The position numbers and the translations under genes are program-made. DNA of 64,000 bases, taken from the NCBI RefSeq assembly GCF_003390925.1, contig NZ_QUBS01000025.1, forward strand, positions 40,819 to 104,818, written 5' to 3'. Within the stretch, counting starts at the first letter, position 1, and every line of letters begins with the position of its first letter. The DNA comes from Trinickia diaoshuihuensis. Lineage in GTDB: Bacteria > Pseudomonadota > Gammaproteobacteria > Burkholderiales > Burkholderiaceae. The notes beneath the pieces are model-generated. The model did not search any database. It saw nothing but the letters and a program-made list of their open reading frames with translations, and was not told where the DNA came from. This document shows, piece by piece, positions 36,676-45,488 of the stretch.

Positions 36676-38393
36676 GCCGCAACCTGTTCGCGATCGTCGC
36701 TCGCCCAGCGAATATCGATGACTCGGACGGGCATCCCATGGGCGACGCAATAGCGTAGCCAGCGCGTTTGATTGTCTTGCAGCTTGTCGCCGGGGCCCTT
36801 GATCTCGATGAGTTCGTAACGCTTTTGCCCGCGCCAAAACCGCACGAGATCGGGTAGACCCGAGCGGTTTTCGCGGATATCGGCGAGCAACCTCGAAAAC
36901 CATACTTTCAGGTGCGCGGCCGGCAAGCAATCGAGCGCCAGCGACATCAGTTCCGGCGTGAGCATTGCCCAAAACACGAACGGCGATTGCAGGCCGTTCT
37001 TGTGCTCGTAGTGGTGCAGGATCGTCGAGCGGTATGCTTCGCTGTCCAACTGGGTAAGGCAACGGTCGAATATTTCGGCGCGCCTCGCTTGGAAATCGGG
37101 CGCATGCAAATCGGCGGGCCCGCGCTGGAACGGGTGAAAGAACGCGCCCGGCACGGGCGCGAATACGGCCTCCCAGCACAACAGGCCGAACAATGAGTTG
37201 ATTAGGCCGTTTTCGACATAAAAGACCGGCGCCGCCTCGCTGCCGAGATGATCGCGCGCGACGTATTCGACGGCGAACGGCTGCGCGGGGTACGGCAAAA
37301 CGAGCGTCTCGCGCTCGATCGCGGGCGCGTTGCGCGCCGCTTTGCCTGCTCCCGAGCCCGGTTCTCCCGCCGCTTTGCGCAGGCGCGGCATCATCCGCTC
37401 GACGCGCTGCGCTTCCGCTTCGCTTTCCGGGGCGCACAGCGCGTGCAAGGCCAATTCGTGTGCGGCCGCGCATTGGCCGTCACGCTCCAGCACGCGGATG
37501 CGGCGGTGCCTCGCGCCCGGCCACGAACTGCGCAGGTAGGCGTCGTGGGCCAAGCGCCAGTGCGCCAGCCGCTCCGCGCGATTGCCGATGCGGTATAAAA
37601 GCTTCGCACAGCGCGTTTCGAGCCAGGGATTATCGATGTCGAGCGCCGACGTTTCGGCCAGCAAGGCGGCGAGATCGCTCGCCTCGTCGAGTGTATCGAG
37701 CGCCGCGCGGCACGCATGCAACGCGAGGTAGACCTCGATATCGGCGCGCGCGCGGAACGCGCGGGCCGAATGCGGAAACGGCACGGTTTCGTATTGGTAG
37801 ACGCCTAGATCGGCAAGGACGAACTCCGACCAGTCTTGATGGAGATTGCCGAAAAACATGAGCCGCAGACGCTCGCACAGCGGATCGATCGCCGTGCGGA
37901 TCACTCGGTCGGCGCTATCCGGCGCCCACTCGCCGTAGCGCCGGGGCGCCGGATGGTCCGAACGAATCGCTTCGAGCCATGCCGCCTTGCGCGCCTGTTT
38001 TTGTCCCAACGCCGCCGGAAATATGCGCGACAACTCGGGCAGCGTCGCGACGGCGAACAGTTCGTCGATCGTCACGGCGCAATCGGCATCGACCCAACCG
38101 AGCGCCGCGAGGGGAGCCGCCGCCGCGAGCGGGCAGCCGATTTCCTCGTAGACGAGCCGGCTCGCGCGAAACAGGGAGCCGCGCCGCATCAGCATGCGGA
38201 CGAGCAGCGCGCGAGCCGCTTCGGGCAAGCGAGGAAAGGCGCTTAGGAACGCGCGCTCGGCAGTGTCGAGCAAATCTTCGTAGCGCTCGCCGACCCACGC
38301 CAACGCGCGCTCGAAATTCAGCAGGTAGTAGAGCGAGGGAGCAGGGGACGACACGACGGCTGGCGAAGGGCTGTATAAACGTACAGGCATCAT
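36672..38393 (-). CDS. VRR-NUC (FAN1-type) structure-specific nuclease
   Basis: Bacterial homologue of FAN1, 573 aa. The N-terminal part has a FAN1 SAP-like region (RALLVRMLMRRGSLFRASRL), the middle is helical with TPR-like character, and the C-terminal VRR-NUC domain carries GLPDLVRFWRGQKRYELIEI followed by KGPGDKLQDNQTRWL, i.e. the PD, ExK and Q of the nuclease site. FAN1 enzymes cut 5' flaps and unhook inter-strand crosslinks. Two adjacent ATGs (38393 and 38390) are possible starts with no strong Shine-Dalgarno. It is the first gene of a two-gene unit with the Fe-S helicase, and it is divergent from the DUF1345 gene. Confidence 0.92.
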   Translation of the reverse strand: MMPVRLYSPSPAVVSSPAPSLYYLLNFERALAWVGERYEDLLDTAERAFLSAFPRLPEAARALLVRMLMRRGSLFRASRLVYEEIGCPLAAAAPLAALGWVDADCAVTIDELFAVATLPELSRIFPAALGQKQARKAAWLEAIRSDHPAPRRYGEWAPDSADRVIRTAIDPLCERLRLMFFGNLHQDWSEFVLADLGVYQYETVPFPHSARAFRARADIEVYLALHACRAALDTLDEASDLAALLAETSALDIDNPWLETRCAKLLYRIGNRAERLAHWRLAHDAYLRSSWPGARHRRIRVLERDGQCAAAHELALHALCAPESEAEAQRVERMMPRLRKAAGEPGSGAGKAARNAPAIERETLVLPYPAQPFAVEYVARDHLGSEAAPVFYVENGLINSLFGLLCWEAVFAPVPGAFFHPFQRGPADLHAPDFQARRAEIFDRCLTQLDSEAYRSTILHHYEHKNGLQSPFVFWAMLTPELMSLALDCLPAAHLKVWFSRLLADIRENRSGLPDLVRFWRGQKRYELIEIKGPGDKLQDNQTRWLRYCVAHGMPVRVIDIRWASDDREQVAA

Positions 38394-38533
38394 ACCAAAT
38401 TCGCCCGCGCCCGCGCCTTGTCGTTCGTCCGCGCGGGACATTGGTAGCGGGCGTGCCGGCCGCGGCGATAATAGCGTCCGGCCGTCGCCCATAGCCATGG
38501 CCGCGTACCTTCCATCCATTCGCCCGAGGTTTT

Positions 38534-39199
38534 ATGGAGCCATCCGCACGTGTCGTCCGCTTCTTGAGCAACCGCCCACGCATCTTTATCGGGGTGGCCG
38601 TCGGCCTACTCGCGTTCTTTCTCGCACCCTGGCATTTCCGCCCGATCCAGCGCGCGCTCTTCGCATGGGATGCCGGTATGTGGGCGTACCTGGTTTTGAT
38701 CTGGATTCGGATGGTTAGGGCGAGTCCGGAAGACGTTCAACGGGTAGCCGAACGCGAAGACGAGGGGGCGACCACGGTACTCGCGATCATCACGGCGGCG
38801 GCGATCGCGAGTCTCGTCGCGATCGTGGTCGAGTTGTCGGCGGCCAAGGGGCTCGGCGCGAAGCTGGCGAGCATCAACTACGTGCTGACCGGCGTAACGA
38901 TGATCGGCGGTTGGTTGCTGATCCCGACGGTATTCACGCTGGAATATGCGCGCTATTACCATCAGGCGGGCGAGGGCGAGGCTTCGCTCAAGTTTCCCGA
39001 TCCGCAGGAACCGCTCGACTATTGGGATTTTATGTATTTCGCATTTACGATCGCGGTGGCGTCGCAAACTTCCGACGTCTCGGTCTGTTCGCGGCGCGCC
39101 AGGCGCACTGCGTTGGCGCAGTCGATTTTGTCTTTTTTCTTCAATGCCGCCGTACTCGGCTTGTGCGTTAATATCGCGGCGGGATTGCTCGGGTCTTGA
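38534..39199 (+). CDS. DUF1345 family membrane protein
   Basis: Inner-membrane protein of 221 aa with about five hydrophobic segments: near residues 15-32, 45-60, 82-105, 115-138 and 195-218. The signature segment LEYARYYHQAGEGEASLKFP and DYWDFMYFAFTIAVASQTSDV is typical of DUF1345 (also likened to ion channels by the TIAVASQTSDV stretch). Function unknown. It has its own promoter region, divergent from the FAN1 gene, and is followed by a weak hairpin. Confidence 0.88.
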   Translation: MEPSARVVRFLSNRPRIFIGVAVGLLAFFLAPWHFRPIQRALFAWDAGMWAYLVLIWIRMVRASPEDVQRVAEREDEGATTVLAIITAAAIASLVAIVVELSAAKGLGAKLASINYVLTGVTMIGGWLLIPTVFTLEYARYYHQAGEGEASLKFPDPQEPLDYWDFMYFAFTIAVASQTSDVSVCSRRARRTALAQSILSFFFNAAVLGLCVNIAAGLLGS

Positions 39200-39586
39200 G
39201 CGGGTGCCGTGCCGATTGGGTGCGGCACGCATCGCGTTATAACGCAAGCGTGGCCATTGGCCGCTCGGTGTTGCTTGCCGGCGCGGTCACGGGTGGGTGG
39301 TTAGGTGTTTTCGGTCAATTTGTCCGCCGTCGTTGCCACCTTCCGGGCAACGAGGCATATTCTCGATAAATAAACACGTCGGACGCGATGCCTCTGGGAT
39401 TCGCCAAACCATGCGCATTCAATTTCTTAGCGTTGGCCCTAGTGACTTTCGCATAACTGAATGCGGCCGTTTCGCGTTCGGTCAACGAAAATCCCGCCAT
39501 GGGATTGCATATCGCGTATCGACGGCTTGCCGGGGTTTTTTCCTCGGGAACATCCTAATTGACTCAAAAACTATTTGGCTCGCTCC
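39200..39586. other. Gene-free region with a hairpin after the DUF1345 gene
   Basis: A 7-bp stem CGTGCCG / CGGCACG (39208-39214 and 39223-39229, 8-base loop) lies 8 bp after the DUF1345 stop and may be a terminator, though no T tract follows. The remainder (about 350 bp) is less GC-rich than its neighbours and shows no gene or RNA that I recognise; it should contain the promoter of the glycosyltransferase gene. Confidence 0.45.
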
Positions 39587-40792
39587 ATGAAACCGCGTGC
39601 GCTCGTTATCGAGCCGGACTTATCCGGCTATCGTTGGCGATATGTCCAGTGGACGATCGAAGCGCTCGTCGAGGCGGGCTACGAGTGTATGCTCTGGACT
39701 CAGCCGCGCGATCGCGATCATCCGTTGATTTTGGGGTACCAAGTCGCACGAGCCGCCGTTACCGTCGTGACCGATCGAGAGCGCGGGCGGCGCCTCGCGC
39801 GTCCGTCGGCATGGCTCAATGCGGCCGGCATGGGTTTTGGCTTTTACGCCGCTTTTGCGTCGTTGTACCGCCACCTGACTCGGTCGTCCCGCCTCGACCT
39901 CGTGGTCGTGCCCGATGGCGATTACCTCTTGAATGCGGTCGGCGTGCTCGGCTCGCCGTTCGGCGCCACGCGTTGGATGTGTATTGCCATGCGCCAGTCG
40001 TTTCACTTGCGCGACATGGGAGTGCGAGCACCGCGGCGGCCGCTTGCTCAGCTCCTCTTTAAGCGGCTGTTTTATCGTGCATTGCGCGGCGGAAATCTAT
40101 CGGCCGTGCTGACGATCGATCCCACGCTGTCGATTTGGCATGCGCGTACTTCATCGGGCGGGCAGTATCCTCCCGTTCACTATTTGGAAGGGCCGTATCC
40201 GGACGCCGACCGCGTCGAACAGCATGAGGCGAGAGCGCGCTTGGGGATAGGCGGCGAGCGCTGCATTCTCGTCTATGGCACGGTCTCGGACGGCAAGGGA
40301 ATCAAGGAACTCTTATATGCCTGCATGCGGCGCGACGAGCACCCGCTGATCTTGATCGCCGGAGAGCAAACCAAAGACGTGCGCAGCTTTATCGATTCGA
40401 TCGGCGGCGCGTTGTTCAGCAGGATCAAGGTCTACGACCAATTCATTTCGCCGGAAATGGAAGCCGATCTGTTTTGTGCGTGCGACGCCGTTTGGGTGGG
40501 CTATAAGCGGCACTATGGCATGAGCGGCGTCCTTGCTCAGGCGCATCGCTATGGCAAGACGGTCATCGCAACGGATTCGGGCTTGATCGGATGGTGCGCG
40601 AAACGCGATGGCCTCGGCCCGCTGTTGCGTAATTTGTCGGCCCGATCGATCAACACCGCCATCGACGAAGCCTTCGAACTCGACGGCACGCACCGCGGCG
40701 GCGCCTTGCAATGGGACGGCGCCGAACCGGTCTCGAGCGATACGGTGAATCACTTCAAGAAAATCGTCCAGACAACGTTGGCGAGCGGTTGA
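39587..40792 (+). CDS. GT-B fold glycosyltransferase-like protein
   Basis: Protein of 401 aa resembling family 4 glycosyltransferases. The N-terminal half begins MKPRALVIEPDLSGYRWRYV, a sugar-acceptor-type start; the C-terminal half has the donor-site segments RCILVYGTVSDGKGIKELLY and DAVWVGYKRHYGMSGVLAQA with the following GKTVIATDSGLIGW. The usual EX7E motif is not clear. The ATG at 39587 lacks a good ribosome binding site; the frame also opens at a TTG at 39575. It stands alone, without other polysaccharide genes, which is unusual for this family. Acceptor and donor unknown. Confidence 0.8.
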   Translation: MKPRALVIEPDLSGYRWRYVQWTIEALVEAGYECMLWTQPRDRDHPLILGYQVARAAVTVVTDRERGRRLARPSAWLNAAGMGFGFYAAFASLYRHLTRSSRLDLVVVPDGDYLLNAVGVLGSPFGATRWMCIAMRQSFHLRDMGVRAPRRPLAQLLFKRLFYRALRGGNLSAVLTIDPTLSIWHARTSSGGQYPPVHYLEGPYPDADRVEQHEARARLGIGGERCILVYGTVSDGKGIKELLYACMRRDEHPLILIAGEQTKDVRSFIDSIGGALFSRIKVYDQFISPEMEADLFCACDAVWVGYKRHYGMSGVLAQAHRYGKTVIATDSGLIGWCAKRDGLGPLLRNLSARSINTAIDEAFELDGTHRGGALQWDGAEPVSSDTVNHFKKIVQTTLASG

Positions 40793-40886
40793 ATTAGCGC
40801 CGTCCCCGTCTCGATCGATGCGGTCGACAGGTCAATCGGCGAATTTCACGGAAATTCGCCGACGGCCTATCGGTATCGGTCAAATA

Positions 40887-41906
40887 TCAAACGGTGGCGC
40901 GAGCATGGCGAAGACGGTATTCCGTGGGAGATACCGTCAGCCGCTTGCGGAACATCTTGGCCAAGTTGTCGCCGTTGCGCATGCCGCTATGACGCGCGAT
41001 GACGTCGACGGGCAGCTTCGTTTCCGCGAGCAAACGACGCGTCAACTCGAGGCGTGCCTGGAGCAAGAATTCCGAAGGCGTGGTGCCCATTTCCCGTTTG
41101 AAGTGGCGCAGATAGTTTCGCTGGCTCATTGCCGCGACGCTTGCCGCGTCAACGATCGTGATGTCTTGCTCGCAATTGGCCAGCAGCCAGCGAGCCGATT
41201 CGCGTACTTGCTCGCTCGTGCTCCGGTGGCTAGTGCGGCTCAGCTTCGGCAGCAATACTCGGCTCGTACCCGGCATCAAGCGCTCCGCGATCTTCATCGC
41301 GACATCGAGCCCGAGGTCGCGTTTGACCTGGAACAGCGCGAGGCAGAGCAGCCGGTGCTGATCGTCGCTCGCACTCGGGACGTACTCCGCGGCGCCGCGC
41401 GGCTCGAGCGCGGCGTTCCAGCTATCGGTGCCGCCGAGTTTGCGTTGCCGGTGCGCGTCGATCGAAGCAAGCGCGGCTTGGCTGACGATCGGCTCGATGC
41501 GGTCCGTCCTCTGGTAAATCACGCGCAACCAGCGCACGAAAGGATTGTCGCGCGCGGCCAAGGCGGCGCCCGCGTCGCCGATGATGATCAGGTTGTGTAA
41601 ATCGCCCAAGTGGCGCGCTTCCAGGCGATCGGTCGAGACGCGCGCCGACGACGAACAGACGACATCGCCGCCGTCGATCGAGAGCAAGCGAACGCTATAC
41701 AGATTCGTCTTTTCACCCCCGCTTCCACCGAGTTCGTTCGCCACGTCGAAGACCTCGGCGACCATCCCGGCCGTCATAAAAGAAAAGCCCTTGAACAGCA
41801 GCAGACCGATTTGCTTGCAACGTGGGTTCGCTTCATCCCCGGTTATGCCCGTCGGCCCGACGGTTTGGCGAATGCCGCTATTTTTTTCAATTTTTTCCAT
41901 CATCAT
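40887..41906 (-). CDS. GlxA-like AraC-family regulator (DJ-1/PfpI + AraC HTH)
   Basis: Regulator of 339 aa with an N-terminal DJ-1/PfpI-like domain (QIGLLLFKGFSFMTAGMVAE, LIIIGDAGAALAARDNP) and a C-terminal double HTH (ITIVDAASVAAMSQRNYLRH, then LPVDVIARHSGMRNGDNLAK). The Cys of active GATase-like domains is replaced by DAGA, so it is a sensor rather than an enzyme. The ATG at 41906 is preceded by AGGAG. It is convergent with the glycosyltransferase and transcribed away from an 890-bp gene-free region. The effector is unknown. Confidence 0.9.
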   Translation of the reverse strand: MMMEKIEKNSGIRQTVGPTGITGDEANPRCKQIGLLLFKGFSFMTAGMVAEVFDVANELGGSGGEKTNLYSVRLLSIDGGDVVCSSSARVSTDRLEARHLGDLHNLIIIGDAGAALAARDNPFVRWLRVIYQRTDRIEPIVSQAALASIDAHRQRKLGGTDSWNAALEPRGAAEYVPSASDDQHRLLCLALFQVKRDLGLDVAMKIAERLMPGTSRVLLPKLSRTSHRSTSEQVRESARWLLANCEQDITIVDAASVAAMSQRNYLRHFKREMGTTPSEFLLQARLELTRRLLAETKLPVDVIARHSGMRNGDNLAKMFRKRLTVSPTEYRLRHARATV

Positions 41907-42798
41907 GGCTGGCTCCTTGGTTTCCTTGTGCGCGCGTTTTTCCTTCGATAACTAATTCTCAAGGCTAATTTACGAGGTTTTTGAGTAATTTTTTTTATTT
42001 ATTTCCGTGCCCCCGGCGTCGGCCGATGCTAAATGGTTATAAGGCTGTTCCGCGCTCAAGCTTCGTGTAGCGCGGTTCTGCTTGGCTGTGCCCTTCAATG
42101 CGCACGCAACCGTGAGCGCCCCGGCCGGCTTTTTCAGCGGACCCGGTGCTTTCGGTGAGTTGCGTTTTTTCCATGCCGCGGACAGAGCGTGTCCTCGACG
42201 TCGATAATAAAAGGGACCCGATTAAATTTCCACATAAAAACTATTGCGTCAAAATGTAACCCGAATCCGGCCATTATTGGCCGAGGGCTATCAACGGTGT
42301 TAGGTTTTGCGTGGCCGAAATTTCGCCTACTTGGTTCATGCGCGACTTTGAACTAAGTGCTTGCGAAAAATATCGGAAACTGCTAATCGCCGCGGACATC
42401 CGCTGATGCGCTTTATCGATCGAGGGAATGCGGCGACAGGTCGGAAACGACGATGCCTTGTCGGTTTCCACGGAGCTACTTGCGCGAAAATATGCCCCGC
42501 CCGGTTTTACTGCGCAACAGCGCCCTTAAAAATGGCCGATAAATACTAGCCGTGCGCGAAAGTCAAACTATTCGAGCATGATTAAACTGCCACCGTCGGG
42601 GGAGTTGTTGTCTTGGCGACGAAGCGCCTAACAAAATTAAGCCGATCGCGATGCGTTCGCGACCGGCTGGCGGCAAAGAGAAGCCGTGTGCGTCTCATGG
42701 AAACGCAGCCCGGCTTCGAGGGGTACGGAGTTCGTATTAAGCGGCCCCGTGGCAACGGGCGGTAATGATTAGCCCGTTGTGTGGGCGGTGGCGGGGCG
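41907..42798. other. Gene-free region of about 890 bp
   Basis: This is the longest non-coding stretch in the window and is more AT-rich than its neighbours, with a T-rich run at about 41975-42005. Short frames at 42274-42471 (-), 42361-42549 (+) and 42582-42827 (-) have no ribosome binding site, no recognisable domain and no coding character. It must contain the promoter of the GlxA-like regulator (left end); the rest could carry a small RNA, but I see no defined structure. Confidence 0.5.
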
Positions 42799-43527
42799 TT
42801 AGCGCATTGGCGGCGTCTCGCGAGCACGTAAATCGAATACGAGCACGTGAGCGTCGCGGCCTTCCGTCAACTTTAGGGCGCTTTCGTCGCGCAGCTTGAG
42901 CCCGTCGCCGGCGCCAAGCGCAATGCCATTCACCGTTACTTCGCCTTGCGCGACGTGTACGTAGGCGTACCGGTCATCGCTCAACTCGAGCGAGGCCGTT
43001 TCGTCGCCGGTCAGTTGCGCGGCATAGACGCGAACGTCCTGCCGTACCGCCAGCGCACCGCCCTCGCCTTCCGGCGACAGCATCAAGCGCAACTTGCCGC
43101 GCTTTTCTTGCGCCTCGACGTGCATCTGCTGGTACCGAGGCGTCGCGCCGAGCGATGCATCGGACGGCAGGATCCAAATCTGCAGAAAATGGACGGGATC
43201 GCTCGCCGACGGGTTGTACTCGCTATGCGCGACACCGCTGCCCGCGCTCATCAGTTGCACGTCGCCCGGCACGATCGTCGATCCGTTGCCCATCGAGTCG
43301 CGATGTTCGAGCGCGCCTTCGAGCACGTACGAGAAGATCTCCATGTCGCGATGCGGATGGCGGCCGAAACCGCGCCCTGCCGCGACGCGGTCGTCGTTGA
43401 TCACGAGCAGGTCGGAGAAGCCGACTTGCTCCGGATCGAAGTATTGCGCAAACGAGAAGGTATGGCGCGAGCTGAGCCAGCCGTGTTCGGCTACGCCGCG
43501 ATCGGCGGCCCGTCGGATTTCGATCAT
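42799..43527 (-). CDS. Pirin family protein
   Basis: Bicupin protein of 242 aa of the YhhW-type pirin group, an iron-binding cytosolic protein with quercetinase-like or regulatory activity. The first cupin has the metal ligands in GRHPHRDMEIFSYVLEG and AGSGVAHSEYN (two His, one His, one Glu), plus the pirin start AEHGWLSSRHTFSFAQYF. The C-terminal cupin lacks metal ligands as usual. The ATG at 43527 has GGAGAA. No partner gene; the next gene on this strand, 174 bp upstream, is a histidine kinase. Confidence 0.92.
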   Translation of the reverse strand: MIEIRRAADRGVAEHGWLSSRHTFSFAQYFDPEQVGFSDLLVINDDRVAAGRGFGRHPHRDMEIFSYVLEGALEHRDSMGNGSTIVPGDVQLMSAGSGVAHSEYNPSASDPVHFLQIWILPSDASLGATPRYQQMHVEAQEKRGKLRLMLSPEGEGGALAVRQDVRVYAAQLTGDETASLELSDDRYAYVHVAQGEVTVNGIALGAGDGLKLRDESALKLTEGRDAHVLVFDLRARETPPMR

Positions 43528-43701
43528 TATGGTTCTCCGAAACGTTAGGACACCAAACGAATCCTTCATATGGCAGGTGTCGATGGCTAAGGAGTCTATG
43601 CCAACGTCTCGATCGTCAGAAGACGCATCGTGCCGACTCACTGTCTCAGGAATGGGACAATCGCCCCGGGCCCCGGCGCGTATGGGCGCCCTCGCTATCG
43701 C

Positions 43702-44634
43702 TTACGAGCGGGCGGAGATCGCCGCGACCGGCATCCGCACGATGAGGGCGAAGCCGGCGCCTTCGCCCGTGCGGATGGACACCGTGCCATCAAATTGCGC
43801 GGCTCGCTCCGCGATGCCCGGCAACCCGAGCGACGCTCGTCGGCGCCGCCCCGCATCGGGCGCTTCGCCGATGCCGTCGTCGGCGATTCGCAACGAACAA
43901 GAGTCGCCGTCGCGGTAAAAGTCGACCGTGACCATACGCGCTCGGGCGTGGCGCGCGACGTTGGTTAGCGCCTCTTGGACGATACGAAAGATGGCCGTGG
44001 CGGCGGCCTCCGACACCTCGATATCGTCGACCCTGAATCGGCAGGCCAACCGTATGTTCGAACGGTTCGCGAATTCCGCGGCTAGGCATTCGATTGCGCC
44101 CGGGAATCCGAGTGTTTCGAGCGCGAGCGGTCGCAATTGCCGCGTCATGCGCCGAATCGAGGTGAGCGCCGATTCGATCTGGGCTTGCAGATCGCGTATG
44201 GCCGTATTCAACGGATGGCTATGGGCGCGCGATCCGGCGAGACGCTCGACGCGCTGCGCGGTCAAGCCCAACGCGTTCAACTGTTGCCCGAGATCGTCGT
44301 GCAATTCCTGGGCGATCCGTTTGCGTTCTTGTTCGCGGACCGCTTGCGTTCGGCCTGCCGAAGCCCAATCGTCGCGCGCGGGAAGCGGCGCGGCGGCGGG
44401 AGCGGCGACGAATTGGTAGCGGCGACACAGCGTCAAACTGGTGCGAAGCGCGGCAAGCAGGCCTTCGGCGGCTTGGCGCTCTTTGGAACCGGGTTCGAAC
44501 TGTTCCACACGCCGCTCTTGTTCCTCGACCAAACGAGCGGCAAGCGCAAGCGTACGGCCGGCGGCCGACTCGGTCGCCAATGCCGGCACGCCGGCGGGGA
44601 GGGCAGGCGAGGGCTTCATCTCTGGGGCCGTCAC
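43702..44634 (-). CDS. Cytoplasmic NarL-type sensor histidine kinase
   Basis: Histidine kinase of 310 aa with no membrane segments. The HisKA_3 domain has the phospho-acceptor His in KRIAQELHDDLGQQLNALGL, and the HATPase domain has EALTNVARHAR and IADDGIGEA. The N-terminal 90 residues are Ala-rich with a coiled-coil-like helix (EEQERRVEQFEPGSKERQ) and no recognised sensor domain. The GTG start at 44634 overlaps the stop of the response-regulator gene (GTGA), so the pair is coupled. Because no input domain is visible, it probably senses a cytoplasmic partner or the state of another protein. Confidence 0.9.
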   Translation of the reverse strand: MTAPEMKPSPALPAGVPALATESAAGRTLALAARLVEEQERRVEQFEPGSKERQAAEGLLAALRTSLTLCRRYQFVAAPAAAPLPARDDWASAGRTQAVREQERKRIAQELHDDLGQQLNALGLTAQRVERLAGSRAHSHPLNTAIRDLQAQIESALTSIRRMTRQLRPLALETLGFPGAIECLAAEFANRSNIRLACRFRVDDIEVSEAAATAIFRIVQEALTNVARHARARMVTVDFYRDGDSCSLRIADDGIGEAPDAGRRRRASLGLPGIAERAAQFDGTVSIRTGEGAGFALIVRMPVAAISARS

Positions 44635-45347
44635 ACGATGTCGTGATCGTCGATCAACTGATTGCGTACCGCATAACGCACGAGCGCCGCGTCGTTCGCG
44701 AAATGCATGACGCGGCAGAGGCGCGCCTTATAGTTGCTCACGGTCTTCGTGCTAAGGCTCAAGGCGCGGCCGATCTCGGCGGCGTTTTGACCGCGCGCGA
44801 GCCGCATGAAGATATCGAATTCGCGATCGCTGAGCTGTTGATGCGGCACCGTTTCGCGCGGCGCGACCAAGTTTTGTGCGATGTACTCGGCCATCCATTG
44901 CCCCACATAGGTGCCGCCCGCCAAGACTTTGCTCAACGCGGACGATAGCTCCGCTGCCGCCGCGTGTTTGGTCAGATAGCCATGCGCACCCGCCATGAAT
45001 GCCCGCAGGGCGTAGTGGCGTTCTTCGTGCATCGTCAAGACGAGTATTTTCAATAACGGCGCTTCGTCGCGAATTTTTCTGATCAATTCGATTCCGCTAC
45101 GGCCCGGCATCGATAGATCGAGCAATAGCAGATCGGCGCGCGTCGAGCGGACCAATTCGAGCGTCGATGCGGCGTCCGACGCCTCGCCCACGACGCATAG
45201 GCCCGGCAGGCTTCCAAGGACTTCACGCAGGCCTTCACGAAACACGGGATGATCGTCGGCGAGCAGCATGCGCGTCGCACACGCACGGCCGCCTTCCGTG
45301 CTGCCGTCGGCTGTCTCGCAAATCCGGTCGGAAATGGCTGTGCTCAT
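44631..45347 (-). CDS. NarL/FixJ-family response regulator
   Basis: Response regulator of 238 aa: a receiver with DDHP acidic pair and the phospho-acceptor Asp in LLLLDLSMPGRSG, the conserved Lys in GYLTKHAAAAE, then a LuxR-type HTH (LSDREFDIFMRLARGQNAAE, IGRALSLSTKTVSNYKARL). A 25-residue N-terminal extension precedes the receiver. It is the first gene of the unit with the kinase. It is clearly paralogous to the regulator at 61576-62223, with near-identical motifs (RSGIELIRKI / RNGIELVKQI, LSDREFD in both). Confidence 0.93.
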   Translation of the reverse strand: MSTAISDRICETADGSTEGGRACATRMLLADDHPVFREGLREVLGSLPGLCVVGEASDAASTLELVRSTRADLLLLDLSMPGRSGIELIRKIRDEAPLLKILVLTMHEERHYALRAFMAGAHGYLTKHAAAAELSSALSKVLAGGTYVGQWMAEYIAQNLVAPRETVPHQQLSDREFDIFMRLARGQNAAEIGRALSLSTKTVSNYKARLCRVMHFANDAALVRYAVRNQLIDDHDIV

Positions 45348-45488
45348 TGAGTTTGCGAGAGATGCGAGGCGATTACCACGTTCATCGATATGATAATCGG
45401 CCGTATTTATCTTATTGATTCAGGTTTTCCCTGCGGTACGCACCGGCAGACTGCTTCATTACATCGTACTGCGAGATTGGCAGCGGGA

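Noticed and set aside
36676..37473. Extended N terminus of the Fe-S helicase
   Set aside because: The upstream part is the shadow of the FAN1-type gene; ATG 36675 overlaps its stop in the usual coupled manner and the domain logic begins there.
42274..42827. Three short ORFs in the large intergenic region
   Set aside because: No ribosome binding sites, no signal or domain, and composition unlike real genes.
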